In this document: piece after piece, positions 47,014 to 58,849 of the stretch
Position numbering within the stretch: the first letter of the stretch is position 1
Layout: each line of letters begins with the position of its first letter
NCBI GenBank assembly: GCA_033065855.1
Contig: JAVXUO010002765.1
Location: 62,001 to 126,000 of the forward strand
Direction: 5' to 3'
Length of the DNA: 64,000 nt
DNA from: Escallonia rubra
Lineage: Eukaryota; Streptophyta; Magnoliopsida; Escalloniales; Escalloniaceae
Position numbers and translations under genes: made by a program
Notes under the pieces: model-generated
Seen by the model: only the letters and a program-made list of their open reading frames with translations
What the model was told of the DNA's origin: nothing
Database searches by the model: none

Positions 47014-50000
47014 GGGAAAATTAGGAAATGAGGGGTTTTGGGGTAAATTTTTTTATAAAATGTGGGTTTGTTTTGAAAACTTAAGAAAAGATGGGTCTAC
47101 TTTTTATAATTTATGAACAAGGGTAGAGGTTAAGAAAATATGGGTTTTTTCAACTCCTTTAAATTTCTCTACCCAAAGTACCCTCCCCCATCTTCCCCTC
47201 CAAATCACATTTGACAATCGGCAATACATACATGCCCCACAGCCCCTCACCCTCCCACCCCTATCCTTCCCACCCCCACCCCATGCGCCACCCTACCCCC
47301 ACCCACCCATCCACCAAGTCCCATGTTAGATTTACATTACTGTATGGGGCTACTTGGTGAGTCAAATGGCTTCTACCACAATTAGAGCCTTCAAATAATA
47401 CTTAGCTACCTTCCCTACATCTATCTTGAGGATTATAGGAATAAAACACTTTTCTCCTTCAAAGTAAATAATCCATTCCCAATTCCGGCTTTGCACATGT
47501 TCATGATGCTCATAAAAATAATTTACTACCAAGCAGATGCAAGTGTATTTAAATGCAACTTCTTGTTGCCCGTCATCTGTTATCAATCGTAAAAAACCTA
47601 ACTATAAATGCTTAATACAAAACAGAGAAACAATATAACATCAAACTCGTTGCCGTCTAATAAGTATAAAATCTGAAAGTAAACAAAACAAAAACATGAT
47701 AGGAAGAAGAATAGCCACAGGAATCAAGGTCCATACAACAACATTAGTTTGTTGTCCAATAGACTAAATGGGAGCGAAAGGGCTGTAATGGTGGTTTTTA
47801 GCACTCAGTATTGAGCTTTAGGCTATCCTCTGATTACGGATTTAGAGTATTCAGCTTTGCTTGGACATTGCTAGATGCATCATAAACCACTCTAGCACCA
47901 TATTTGTTCAACCAAGGGCCAAAAATTGGTTTTTGACCAATTAAGTAGCCTTTATTCTATTTGCTTATGTTGCTTTTGTAGCCAAAAAGAACATGACATC
48001 ACTCAGATAAAGGATATGCATGGCTGATTTTGAGCAAGTTATTGAACAAGAAACAATGCTAGTTCAGGCACTTAGACACTTGATGACATTTAGTGTATCT
48101 TGCTTATGGTAGCTAAAAAATTATTATTAATCGTGTGCTATGATTAAGTTATTTCGTTTCTTGACATCTTTCTTACTTTGTAACATATGTTAATTCTGAT
48201 AATGATGAGGATGATTTTAAATTGGAATGAAAGGGAACTTGACTAAGAGAAGTGATCAGGCTGCAATGCCTATGTTCTGTTTAGATTTCCAAGTGGTGCT
48301 TGTGAGGTTGGTTGTTTGATGAGGAAAATACCATTATCCTGTTGCACCTAGAGACCGACAGTATTCAAGAACAAAAGACAGTTATGAACGGCTCAAGCTT
48401 GACACAAGTCTTTTTTTGCAAGAATGCAAGTATAGATATGCAAAGATGGTTGTGAGTTTATGCAGCTATTCAAGTCGTTTCTAATCTTGCAACTAATAAA
48501 ATTGAAACTTTGCCTAAGGGAATAGCTTATATCATAGCACAATTGGATGTAGATATGCCTGGTAAAAACATGGTGCCATTTTGCAGTAACGAAAATAGTA
48601 CTTCCTGCCGCATCCTATACACGTGGTGCCATTATGGTGTAGCATGAATTTTAGTACCATTGACAGTGACGCTAGCCCACTTTGCAAAGGACGAGCTTTA
48701 AGAACTCCAAAACCACGTCTTCATTTGCAAATAGGGCAAAGTATCTATTAAATTAGGTGCACGAGAAGAAATGACTTGAATATTTGCATAAAATGGCAAG
48801 CATCTTTGCATATCAGGACTTGCACTGTTGCAGAAATTGACTTGTGTCCAAGTAAACTTACCAACCCTATTAGCTTCTTTTTTTGGGTGTGTGTTTGTTG
48901 TCCTACGGCAGAGTCAAGCGTGCTCTAATATAAGCTATTCTCTTTGGCAAAGTTTCTATTCCATTGATTGTAAGAGAATAAATGACTTGATTATCTGAAA
49001 AACAAACAAGCACTTTCACAGAACCATACTTGTAGTCTTGCAGAAAATGACTTGCATCAAAGTAAACCATGTTTATACCCTATATGTTTAATAACAAGCG
49101 CGCTGCGTTTTGTGTTTGTTGTCCTATGGGAGAATCAACTTCCTAAGAAAATTTGGACCGATGATGTGACTACTAAACTTGATCGAATGTGAATTGGTCT
49201 GATGTCAATGAAGAAGAGGGCGTAAACTTTAATATAGCTCCAGTGGAGCTATGATTAGAAAAAAGTATGTTACAGATTAAAGGGTGTCCACAGCATAGAG
49301 AAATGAACACACAAAACACACCTTAAGCTAGCTCGGAATTATTAATGCGTGTGAAAATGTGTGATTCTATGGTCCTCTTTCCTTACTCAGCTACGGAACG
49401 ACCTTGCTTGGGTTTACATTTAGATAAGTATGACAAAGAAAAGGCATACTGAAACAACCTTACATTCGTATGATGCTTCTTTTGCTGTCAGGTAATGTGT
49501 AACCTCTCAAGTTAAGGAGATACAACTGGATCTCTAGAACAAGTTGGACTTCAAAGCATGCAGATTCTGATCTTCCCACTTTAGCCCAGGTGAGTTACAG
49601 ATGAATCCAGGTTTTGTGCATGGGTACCATGAAGAGTTGCCCATGTATAATCAGAAAAATTAAAGGAACATAATCTTGAACCCAGGTAGTTCATCATGTC
49701 ACTAATAGATTTTGCGTTCGAATGAAGGAAACGCTACTCATTTGGGGTGACAAAGACAGTGTCTTCCCTCTGCCACTGGCATATCAGTTGCAGCAGTATA
49801 GTAATGTAAATCTACTCTGGGACTTGGGGGGTTGGTGGATGGGTGGGTAGGGGTAGGGTGGCGCATGGGGTGGGGGTGGGAAGGATAAGGGTGGGAGGGT
49901 GAGGGGCTGTGGGGCATGTATGTATTGCAGATTGTCAAATGTGATTTGGAAGGGAAGATGGGGGAGGGTACTTTGGGTAGAGCAATTTAAAGGAGTTAAA

Positions 50001-50061
50001 AAAACCCATCTTTTCTTAACCTCTACCCTTGTTCATAAATTATAAAAAGTAGACCCATCTT
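47014..50061. mobile_element. Mutator-like element with ~260-bp terminal inverted repeats, right end truncated
   Basis: The left arm 47088-47345 and right arm 49796-50061 are inverted copies with few differences, including AAGATGGGTCTACTTTTTAT at the outer side and a long C-rich (right: G-rich) half with CCACCCTACCCC words. At the left the terminal sequence extends outward to 47014 with GGGAAAATTAGG, the same start as at 43589. This outer 74 bp is missing on the right, so that end is truncated and no 9-bp duplication can be tested. The interior lacks a transposase. It holds a 74-codon minus-strand frame (47362-47586) of unknown nature and a tandem duplication of about 200 bp (48730-49140). 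Long TIRs with a G/C-skewed inner half are typical of plant MULEs. Confidence 0.8.
48730..49140. repeat. Tandem duplication of ~200 bp inside the Mutator-like element
   Basis: The order AAATGACTTGAxTATxTGxA, then CTTGCAGAAAxTGACTTGxxTC, then AAGTAAAC, then GTGTTTGTTGTCCTAxGGxAGA occurs twice, at about 48757-48915 and 48970-49135. The two copies are clearly diverged. Confidence 0.65.
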
Positions 50062-50211
50062 GCATGCCGTAGAAGTGTACTTTGATTCATTTCCCATCCT
50101 GTCAATATAAGCTTATTTGGCAACTCACGCGACACAGAGATTTTGAGTACAAATCCTCGCACGTGACGGTCACTTGGAACTTGCCCTCTTTCATAAACCT
50201 TCGCATCGTCA

Positions 50212-50754
50212 CGACCATGATAGCATAACTTCAGATTTAGGTGGTTGAGAAGCACTAAGGGAAGATTTCATCTTTACCAGGGATATATATATATTCTTGA
50301 GCCAGCCAATCTTCCATCCTATACATTGGTGGACCTGTTTGGTTGGCCATAATCCTTTTTCGTGTGTAGTCAGTATTGCTATCGACTTGCCCAATACACC
50401 TGTTATGTGGTTTGATCATCCAGTGTCGTTGTTCATATCATGTAGTCGGAATTATCCCTCCGTTTGCTCCTCTAACAAAACTGGTATAGACCTACCAATT
50501 CACGCGAATATAGGGAAACCAACATCTTCTTGAGTTTCCATAAATACAACCTCTTTCCATCGAATTATCTTAATATCTGTCTTTTCGATAAATTGGTCTT
50601 TGACATTTGATATATATGCTCCCCATTCGACCTTCACTTCGGTGGTTATAAGTGTTGGAAACGTCGGGTCTACCAACACGGTATTACCTTCATCGAACGT
50701 CGGTTTCGGCAATCGTCCATCTTTAGTACAGCCAAACTATATTAGTTTGCGTTC
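50212..50754 (-). pseudogene. Unrecognised coding remnant, divergent from the MULE transposase
   Basis: On the minus strand an ATG near 50754 opens a frame beginning MERKLI. After one in-frame stop it continues as FGCTKDGRLPKPTFDEGN, then TFPTLITTEVKVEWGAYI and KTDIKIIRWKEVVFMETQED, to a stop near 50503. Weaker protein-like sequence (ILTTHEKGLWPTKQVHQCIG) follows in the same frame after two more stops. The composition looks like a real globular protein but I do not recognise a family. It points away from the transposase at 50844, with less than 100 bp between the two starts, so they may have shared a promoter. It could be an accessory gene of the element or a captured host fragment. Decayed. 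Confidence 0.4.
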
Positions 50755-50843
50755 CATGATCATTCGGACTCCTTACTTTGTATACTTTACCGTTATATGT
50801 ACTATGTGTATAAAATCATTACAATTTTGCAATATGGGTATGC

Positions 50844-53322
50844 ATGATCACGACAGTCGCGTTGTATAATGTAATGCATAGTTTTTTGATAATTTGGTAT
50901 ATGCAGATGCTAAATGGGTATCGTGAAGGAGTTATATTGTTACTGCCACTGGGGGGTGTTCGACGCAACATTGCTGGTCGAATTGTCGTAGAGGGAGGAA
51001 ACAACCAACTGCTATATGTGGATGAAACAACATTGTATGATCAATTTGTAGCCGAGGCCTGTGATGCGTGCTCTATTGATTCACGCAACAAGTCATTTGT
51101 GTTTTGCACAAATGAAGAGACGGGGCAGATGGTGTCGTTGCAAAACCAGCAGTCTTTGACTCTAATATTGCGTTTACATTCAGGAGCCAAAATCCATGTT
51201 TTCATCGCCGATGGGATGCCGAATGGGGGACAATTAACCGATGCGATGTACTGACTTTAATGCTGGGTTTTTTTCCCTTTCCCTGGTATGGTTGAGGATG
51301 TTGCTAACACCTAAATTCATTTTTGTAGGGTGTCAAACCATTGCTCATATTCAGGGCCTCATGTCCACTGTGTGGTTGAAGCAGCTCATCTTCACGATCT
51401 TAGTCATATTGGCCCACTTCCCAACATGCTTGTTGTTAGTTCACTGAAGCACGTTTCGGCCTCACCGATACATGAAGTTCGCGGTACCAACAGCGATAGG
51501 GAGACAAGTCCAGCCCCCTCCGGTCATGATCATGTGGCTAATGATGCTACAATGGAACTACGTTCAGCCTGCTTCGAACCTCCGTCTCTTCCAATATATG
51601 ATCCGCCCGAAAATCAGGTCATAGATGGTACGATTATTGCTTCGCATGTTGACGACATTCATTTTCAGAAAAGAAGCATATTCCAGGATACTAAAGCATT
51701 TCGGCGGTGCCTGTACTTCCTTACGCTGAACAAGAAATTCAATTGCAGATGGAAGGACAACAACAAGGGTTATCTAAGGGTAATATGCAGCATTAAGGGA
51801 TGTCCATGGTATCTAACTGCCAGCGTGCGACGGTGAATCAACGTACGTTAGAGTAATAACGTACACGGCGACTCACACGCACAACATGGGTGATGATGCT
51901 AGTTACGTCCCCGTTATGAAGGCAAAGTATCTTGGGGAGAAGTTTAAAAGGAAGATCGTTGAAAGCCCTGATTTCAGCCCTAACAAGATTCGAACCATCT
52001 TCCACGAAGATCACAAGGTTCGTATGTCTTACAATCAGGCTTGGAGCGTGAAAGAGTGGGCTAAGGCTAGCATTGAGGGCAGTGTTCTAGCCCAAGGTTA
52101 TGCATACTTTCCATGGTTATGTGAACGCCTGACTGCTGCAATTCTTGGGACACGTGCAACGTACCGGACAGCAACTGAAGACAATCACCAGTTCAATCAA
52201 TTGTTTGTTCGTAGCTTATGGTACGTCCATAGCCGGTTTCCATACTGCATGCAGGCCGTTGATTTTCATGGACTCCTGCTTTCTCACGAACTTCTATAAG
52301 GGTTGTGTTTTCTAGTTGATGGCATCGCCAAGCTGTTTGGGCCTGCTTGCAATTCCCATTGTCTTCGTCACCTAAAGGAAAACTTCCGCAAATACTTGGT
52401 GAAGAATAACGGATGGAAAACTAAGAAATGCAATACGGCATTGGAACTGTTGGACAGACTTGCGAGAGCCCGTGATCATAGGCAATTTATGCACCACTTC
52501 GGTGAGATGTGCAAGCTGGACAAGAACTTCTCCCTTTGGCTCGAACAAAACAAGCCACAACATTGGGCTAATGCTTGTTTTCCCTTTAGAAGGTGGGATT
52601 GGTTATCCTCAAATCCAGCCGAATCGTATAATGCATGGCTTGGTAAGCATCATCTTCGAGAATTAAATATCCATCATTTCATCAAAGAGCATGTGGTAAT
52701 TCTTACATCTTTCTTAGCTGCCAAAAGCGAGAGCATTTCAAAGTGGCGTGCACCTGTTGGTCCCCGAATTGAAGAAAAGATTGAAAAATCTAAGAGCAGA
52801 GCTCTTTCCCTTATCAACATGTGTATGTTCAACCAAACCTTCACGGTCTCTGATAGCCATAATAACAACTATGCTGTGGATTTGTCACAGGGATATTGTA
52901 GTTGCCAGGAGATGGAGTATACAGGGATTCCTTGTCCACATGCCATGGAAGTCCTTCCCAAGTCCGGGATAAGCGTTTATGACCTTGTCGACACCGTCTT
53001 CCTGGTTGACCAGCAAAATCTTTTGTTCGAGCATCAAATTCCTCATGTTCCGACCTTCGATGAGCCGACATTTGACCAGATCCAGTTGGACATCGAGGAG
53101 GATGCTAGAATAGGCAATCCCAGAGGCCTCTTCCTCGTGCAGCCACCAAGAACCAAGCGGCTTGCAGGTCGCCCATGCACTACTCGGATAGAGTCACAAT
53201 TTCAGGGCAAGAGGATTTCCCGTCGCTCACATTACAATCAATCTGGTCACAATCATTCGAGTTGCAAGAGTGCAATAAATGAAGCGGGCACCACCTATAT
53301 CACAAACAACCAGGAAGTCTAA
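50844..53322 (+). pseudogene. MuDR/Mutator-type transposase (mudrA-like), decayed
   Basis: Transposase of a Mutator-like element. Exon 1 at 50844 (or an inner ATG near 50904) to 51247 carries an N-terminal region like the PB1/ubiquitin-like start of some plant MULE proteins (GVRRNIAGRIVVEGGNN, LHSGAKIHVFIADG). A likely 81-bp intron (GTACTG...TTTTTGTAG, 51248-51328) keeps the frame. Next is the MuDR DNA-binding domain (FQKRSIFQDTKAFRRCLYFL, then CSIKGCPWYLTAS, about 51663-51830). A frameshift near 51833 and a new frame give GEKFKRKIVESPDFSPNKI and NQAWSVKEWAKASIEGS. The MULE catalytic domain is cut: after MDSCFLTNFYKGCV (first Asp) about 60 residues including the second Asp are missing, and it resumes at DGIAKLFGPACNSHCLRHLK. 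The C-terminus keeps the SWIM zinc finger CSCQEMEYTGIPCPHAM (about 52892-52945) and a basic tail. It cannot be catalytically active. Confidence 0.88.
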
Positions 53323-56300
53323 CTGAGGTAATTGCCTTTTCATTTTGATCTTATCTGATGTCTAGCTATAGTTTTATCCTCTAGTCTTACATTGTGATGC
53401 GTTGAATTGATACATTGGCTCAAACACGCCCCGTCCTTTGAAGTATTAGAGCTTTCATCGTTATGCGCAACTCTGGGGAATGCACATTAAATCTCATTTC
53501 GAATACAGCCCTGAATTATGTTTAATTAAGCCTGCTCTGTCACTTCAACCTGTTCATGTCTTGTCCTGTTTACATAGTCACATAAGCATGTCAATATATT
53601 TTGAAACAGGTAAAATCAGAAGTGCAATGGTGTTATGTTTTAGCCCGTGAATGCCCCATCGTTCAGGGGCTCTCACAAATGTAACATTGGCTTGTTAACC
53701 CTCCGGAAGGACGGTCATTGAGTCCCCAACTGCACTGTTGGGGGCTGTCAACCCACGTGCCTAATTGGCGCCGAAGATGGTAGCACCCGTGTGCTATAGC
53801 CCCCTCTCAATAGATAAGAGCCCACAGTTCATATGTAGTTCAACACTGAACCGCCCAGGCCGGGTTAACTATGGAAGGCACCAATTACTAATATTTAGAA
53901 GGATCGTTAAAATGCTACCCATGCGTAGAACAAGAGACGAATATGTTGGAATGTACACAGTTGAAATTCATAAGTTGTATGCAATCGCTGTAACTTGATT
54001 CATACGTTATTATTATTATGTGCACCCTGTCTACCTTTACGCTAGAGTTGTCGTGCATCTTTATGATTATTTTCCATTGCTTTATGTAATTGATATTAAA
54101 TTCTTCCAAAGTGCTTTTTGGGTACGAAAAGGATAGTCCTTTTTCAATATTGTTGTGAGGTGTCTTGAATGAGGTAAGCTGTCATTGGCACCAGTTGGTG
54201 AGTTACATAGCCTTGAATGAATATGTCCATGGTATTTTGCAAATACCACGGACTTTATAAGAGTAAATGCTTAGGATGTGGTGCAAGAACGGATGCCATG
54301 ATAGGGGTCGGGATGGTAATTAATTGTTCAAGCACGTGATATGGTATCTGATAAGACACCCGGATGAGAGTAGTGGACCTTATAAGTATGATGCTGGACC
54401 GCAGGGGTGTGCTTTGAATCATTTATTCGAAGTAAACCTAATATTGCAAATCTGTCATTATGGGCAGGGGTTTTGGATGGGCTTTATGAATTGGAAGACA
54501 TGAGATTGAATTTTTGGTTATATTGAAGGGATTAGGGACAAGCATATTGGGGTATGCAATATTAACGTGGCCAACCGTATATTTGACCATTGAGCCACCC
54601 TTTGGGCACTAGTATGTGTCCTTTTCTGGTTATGCTTTGTTTTTCAGGTCCTTTTTGTTTTCGTTGTATGTGACAACGTCACTCAATGGCTATTTTCAGT
54701 TTTCACTCTCTGTACTGTGGACGAATAATGACTCTGGAAATTTGACACCATTTTCCTGATTCAAGCTTCCACTCTTTACAGGTTGTGGGCGTGAATTGTA
54801 AATATCGATGTAAATCTTGAAAACTTTTTGAAGCTGGCCTAATTTTATTATGGGTCACACTTAAGGGGTACAAAGGAGGTCTTCAACCGATCGAGAAGCA
54901 TGGCAACAATAGCAAGCTGATCCATAACGAAAGGCTCAAGTAGATATGACTATATGGTATAGAGCTGGTGTTGCCCTGGATCTTGTTCCGGCTTTTGCAG
55001 ACTTGCCTTGGTGTACATATTGCACAAGTTTTGCTATTTTGTAACTTATTCAATATGTTTGTGGAATTATGGTAATTGCCCCGTTAAGCTGTGCATTTGG
55101 TGCCCAAGCCCCCGTCTTCTTACAAGACGCAATCCTTTACTTCATGGGGTAGAGATTTGGACATGTTTCGGTGATATTTTTTGTAAGCAAACTGTTGTAC
55201 GATACTAGCAAGCGATGTGTATATATCATATTATTAGCTTTGGTTAATCTTACTGGCAAAGATTTCGCATTACATTTTTACCATTCCTTATATATGTACT
55301 CAAGTATATTTCCCTTCCTAAAAGCAGGTCAAATGAAAGACGTGGTTTTGTTAGGCGGGTTTTGTGCTGTGTCTAAATTTCGGTGAGGATTATTGCCTTG
55401 AGACTGCAAAAGTGCATTACAGCTTGAATTTTAGCAGTGCATGTTACTTGTTTTTTCCTTATGACTCTAAATGGGTTCTCGGTTGTGGGAATTCCTTATG
55501 ACTCTAAATGGGTTCTCAGGTTACTTGTTTTTTTCCTTATGACTCTAAATGGGTTCTCAGTTGTGGGAATTCCTTATGACTCTAAATGGGTTCTCAGTTG
55601 CGGTTCCCACGTGAATTTTTTTTCTACCAGCTTGTCTTTCTACCACCTTGTAGAGTGGGACCATGGGGCTGAGAAGTGATATGTTAATGTTGACATAAGT
55701 GAGTTTGGTGCAGAGACATGTGAAAATGTTTTGTCCGGCAGCTTGTATAGTTAGAGCACTGGGCTGAGAAGTGATATGTCAATGTCAATAAGTGAGTTGA
55801 TTGCATTAAACTTCCTATTCCATAAAGTTGCTTGCAACGCTTTTGCAAACCGTGTGGGGGCATGAAAGGCAAGCACCGGCGCAATCAACGAAAAAATCTG
55901 ATTGAGCAGTTGATATGTCTTTGTTGCTAGCCTCTTCGCGGCCTAACTACCCTCGTCCGTACAAGTCATTGTATGCAATAATGCAAGAGACTGGATGTTA
56001 TGAATCATGTCAGTTTGAGTTAATGTTCACCCGTATGTTATAAATGTTTGCAGATCCCCTCATCTAGACTGTGTATTATTGAACGAGATTCTTTGGGGTC
56101 AAACAACACTCACCTAGATTTGACCACATTACACAAGAAGTTGTACGTTGTGTTTGTGAATTTTCTTTTCCATCACATAATATTGCGTCTCCTCTTCTGT
56201 CCATTTTGAGTCCTACTTAGTTATATGCCGCACTTTTGGGTTGTCCCGGTTAAGAACCACGACCTTCTGGAATAACTGAATGGGAAGATTTAATCTCATT

Positions 56301-56502
56301 TTGTTAGTCTAATTGAAACACAATTGCACGAACATAAATGACGGATAAGTAGTGTATGGTTGGGAAATAGTGGTTCCAAATGGAAAGCACGTCTTCTTAC
56401 AAATTCGTGCTTTGAATCAACTTCAACAAGGGCTGAATAATATCACTCGCCTTCGAATGGCACTTTTTTCATAAAATAACGTTGTTGTCATAATTAATAC
56501 TC
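53323..56502. other. Region downstream of the transposase, no recognised gene
   Basis: Short frames only. It contains the tandem repeat at 55450-55602 and, at about 55960-56340, a block with a diverged second copy at about 60290-60620. G/C-rich words around 53650-53790 (CTGCACTGTTGGGGGCTGTC and similar) stand out from the AT-rich surroundings but form no known RNA. This may be the interior of a large Mutator-type element, which is inference. Confidence 0.4.
55450..55602. repeat. Short tandem repeat, CCTTATGACTCTAAATGGGT
   Basis: CCTTATGACTCTAAATGGGT followed by TCTC occurs four times, alternating with GGTTGTGGGAATT and a TTACTTGTTTTTT spacer, so the higher-order unit is about 84 bp in two copies. 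The copies are nearly identical, so the duplication is recent. Confidence 0.9.
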
Positions 56503-56853
56503 CTATTGAGGTTGTGATCTCTGACCACGCGCCATACGACGCAAGTTTTGCCTACTTTGATGAACTCTCATTCTATTATTTTCTTCACGTATGCGATGTA
56601 GAGCCACGTTCAAGCTCCATATCTGTATTCCGAGGCATGTTGATTGCATCTGCCACGATACGGGTATATCCATGCATCGTGAATCAACTATGAGTACCTC
56701 ACGTTCATTCAATCGGTAAGACCATTCTGCATGTAATGTACTAACATAACGTCTTGAATATCGCAAACTTGGACGCAATGGGTATTGAAATTCATCTTCG
56801 CCCGCCCAGTGCCGACCTAACGCTTCAAATATGTCTCGTGGAGTGTAGGACAT
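56503..56853 (-). CDS. Unrecognised 116-residue protein (ORF A)
   Basis: An uninterrupted minus-strand frame from the ATG at 56853, beginning MSYTPRDIFEALGRHWAGED and ending in a basic tail (HQSRQNLRRMARGQRSQ). It is charged and mostly helical in character, with a LHAEWSYRLNEREVLIVD segment and IREENNRMR near the end. No family is recognised and no signal peptide or membrane segment is seen. A TATATAAG box lies at 56927-56920 on the coding strand, about 65 bases upstream of the ATG, a plausible core promoter. It resembles the plus-strand frame at 58850-59284 (YRLNEREVL versus YRVNESEAL; IREENNRM versus IRMENNRM). It points back toward the Mutator transposase, the convergent layout that mudrB has relative to mudrA in maize MuDR, but it shows no similarity to mudrB that I can see. 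Confidence 0.5.
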   Translation of the reverse strand: MSYTPRDIFEALGRHWAGEDEFQYPLRPSLRYSRRYVSTLHAEWSYRLNEREVLIVDSRCMDIPVSWQMQSTCLGIQIWSLNVALHRIREENNRMRVHQSRQNLRRMARGQRSQPQ

Positions 56854-56919
56854 CTCCAAGATTATAGTACTTCACACAGCACCCGCTCTGTGCCCTTTGC
56901 CCTTCATCCACTATAGATA

Positions 56920-56927
56920 CTTATATA
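56920..56927 (-). promoter_or_regulatory. Candidate TATA box for ORF A
   Basis: TATATAAG on the minus strand within CTCCTATATAAGTATC, placed about 65 bases before the ATG at 56853. That would give a 5' leader of about 30-35 bases. Confidence 0.4.
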
Positions 56928-57496
56928 GGAGTGGATAACGGCCCACTTCAATAAATGCCGCATGCTCGTACTGACAACCGTGTGACAAGTCACTGAAAAT
57001 TTCTTTATAGCTCATTGATAAATAGCATTTGCAGCTGTATTAGTTGTTGATAATATAAAAGCTCATTGCAAGTTTCAGCAATCCTTGTTGAGCTAATTGC
57101 GTATTGAGCCAGTAGCAAAAACAGCGGTGTAGTTGATTTTGTCGGATTGATATCAAGTTCTAATTCGGAAGTACCCGTTTAGTATTTTTCTGTGGAAATT
57201 TGCCAGGGGTGTGATATTACATCAAAGTTGCAGATTCAATTGGGCGAATCAAACAAGAAAACATATGTTTGCTGGACAACTCTACCCCTATCTTTATACT
57301 TGTGTATCTAAAGCCATAACAAACCATATGCCCAGTCTTTCACTACACGCGAAAGTTGCAAAATAGCCGGTAATACCGTTCTGAAAAGGGATTAGACTAG
57401 CCATGCAACAGGTTATCGGTGATGAAATACTAATATTGTCGGTATAGATCATTCACATGTCTACTTTCGGGCTCACGAATTCAGACACCATCCTTA

Positions 57497-58690
57497 TTGT
57501 GCGCAACGTTTCAATATGTGGCCTCCTACGTATGTAATTACTTCTGCGCACAAATTCTTGAATTATACACCTCTCTCCGACATGCCTTTGTCCATTGTAG
57601 TCATTATACAACTGAGAAGCAGGGGCGGAACCAGGAATATTTTTTAGGGGGGGCAAAAATTATATGTCCGATACCAATTTTTTTTAAAATAATATTAAAA
57701 ACAAAGTGTACTTATAAAACATACAAAAAGTATTATTAAGTTTCACGAGAGTCATTAAAGACTCTTTACAAGTACAAAAAAAAAATACAAATACAAATTA
57801 TACTCCGAACATTACAAGCAAAATTACTAAATTACTAAATTATACTAAATTACTTTCTTGGATAGTGGTAGAATTTTCTAGCAAAGCCTAGGAACTGATC
57901 TCTTTTTTTAAATTTAATTCGTATGAAGAGCCAATAACTCAAGGACATCCTTCACTGTTGGAACTTGGCCACTTGGGAACTATAATATAAAGCCAACTAG
58001 TACACTGAACTAGCCAAGACAGAAAAAAGAACCCGGCTCATATAGTCATATTTTGACTAAAAAGGGAAGACTGGAAACTGGAAGACAGGAAGAGAAGAGA
58101 ATGTACCAACTACGCCACTACGGTACCAAAGCTCCAAAACAGGGAAGACTGGAGAGGCAGCGGCAGCACCGCAGCAGCCGGCGTCGCGTCGGCGTCGGCG
58201 TGGGACTCGCGGCCGCGGGACTGCGGGTCTGCGCCTCTGCGGACTGCGGGAGGCAGGGGAGGAGGGTCGCTTCGCTGCGGGAGGCAGGGCTGCGGTCTGC
58301 GGACTGCGGGTCTCAGATCTGGTTCTTCTTCTTCAAGAATCAAGGGCGTCGCCGACTCGCCGGAGTGAAGCCGTGAAGGAGAGTCGCCGGTGAAGCCGAA
58401 GGAGAGAGTCCGTGAGAGAGAGAGAGACGATTGTGTTTGTGGGTCTCTCGGGAAACGGGGAACGGGGTATTGGGGATTGAGCCTCGGGGAACGGGATCTT
58501 GGGAACGGCGTCAGCGCGATTCCCGAAAAATATATATTTTTTCCCCCTAAAGCCAGGAGGGGCTTCAGCCCCCCCTTGCCCCAACGTGCGTCCGCCCCTG
58601 CTGAGAAGAATGATGTGCTTTTCACTTTGGACAAAGGCACGTGGTTGATGTATCATTTCATTGGAAACGCCTTGGACTACCAATTAGAGT
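57497..58690 (+). pseudogene. Unrecognised open frame interrupted by a hAT element
   Basis: On the plus strand an open frame runs from about 57497 into the hAT insertion at 57620 (ending ...YTSLRHAFVHCSHYTTEK). The same codon phase continues directly after the target-site sequence with NDVLFTLDKGTWLMYHFIGN and ends in a stop near 58697. Before the insertion this would have been one uninterrupted stretch of at least 70 codons. No family is recognised. It may be an exon of the same unknown gene set as the frames at 56503-56853 and 58850-59284. Confidence 0.35.
57620..58600. mobile_element. Non-autonomous hAT element with 8-bp target duplication
   Basis: The ends are CAGGGGCGGAACC and, in reverse complement, CAGGGGCGGACGC. 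Both lead quickly into G-runs (AGGGGGGG; GGGGCAAGGGGGGG). Identical 8-mers CTGAGAAG flank it at 57612-57619 and 58601-58608, the duplication length of hAT transposons. The 981-bp body is AT-rich on the left and strongly G/C-rich on the right (58130-58330, with repeated CTGCGGACTGCGGG words). No transposase is encoded. The perfect duplication argues for a fairly recent insertion. Confidence 0.95.
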
Positions 58691-58849
58691 TTCCGTGATG
58701 AGTGACTTTATTAAAAAAACACCACTCGTGTTGTCACTTTGATTGGCCTACTCTTGACCGGATCTCAAACCAGAACTATACTACATATGTGTACGCTAAA
58801 GCTGTATATATGCTTGTCATGCTCATGGCTTGTGATATGCATAAGTTGT

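Noticed and set aside
49738-49938. A 66-codon His/Pro-rich minus-strand frame
   Set aside because: It is the right terminal repeat of the 47-50 kb element; the left arm gives the same artefact.
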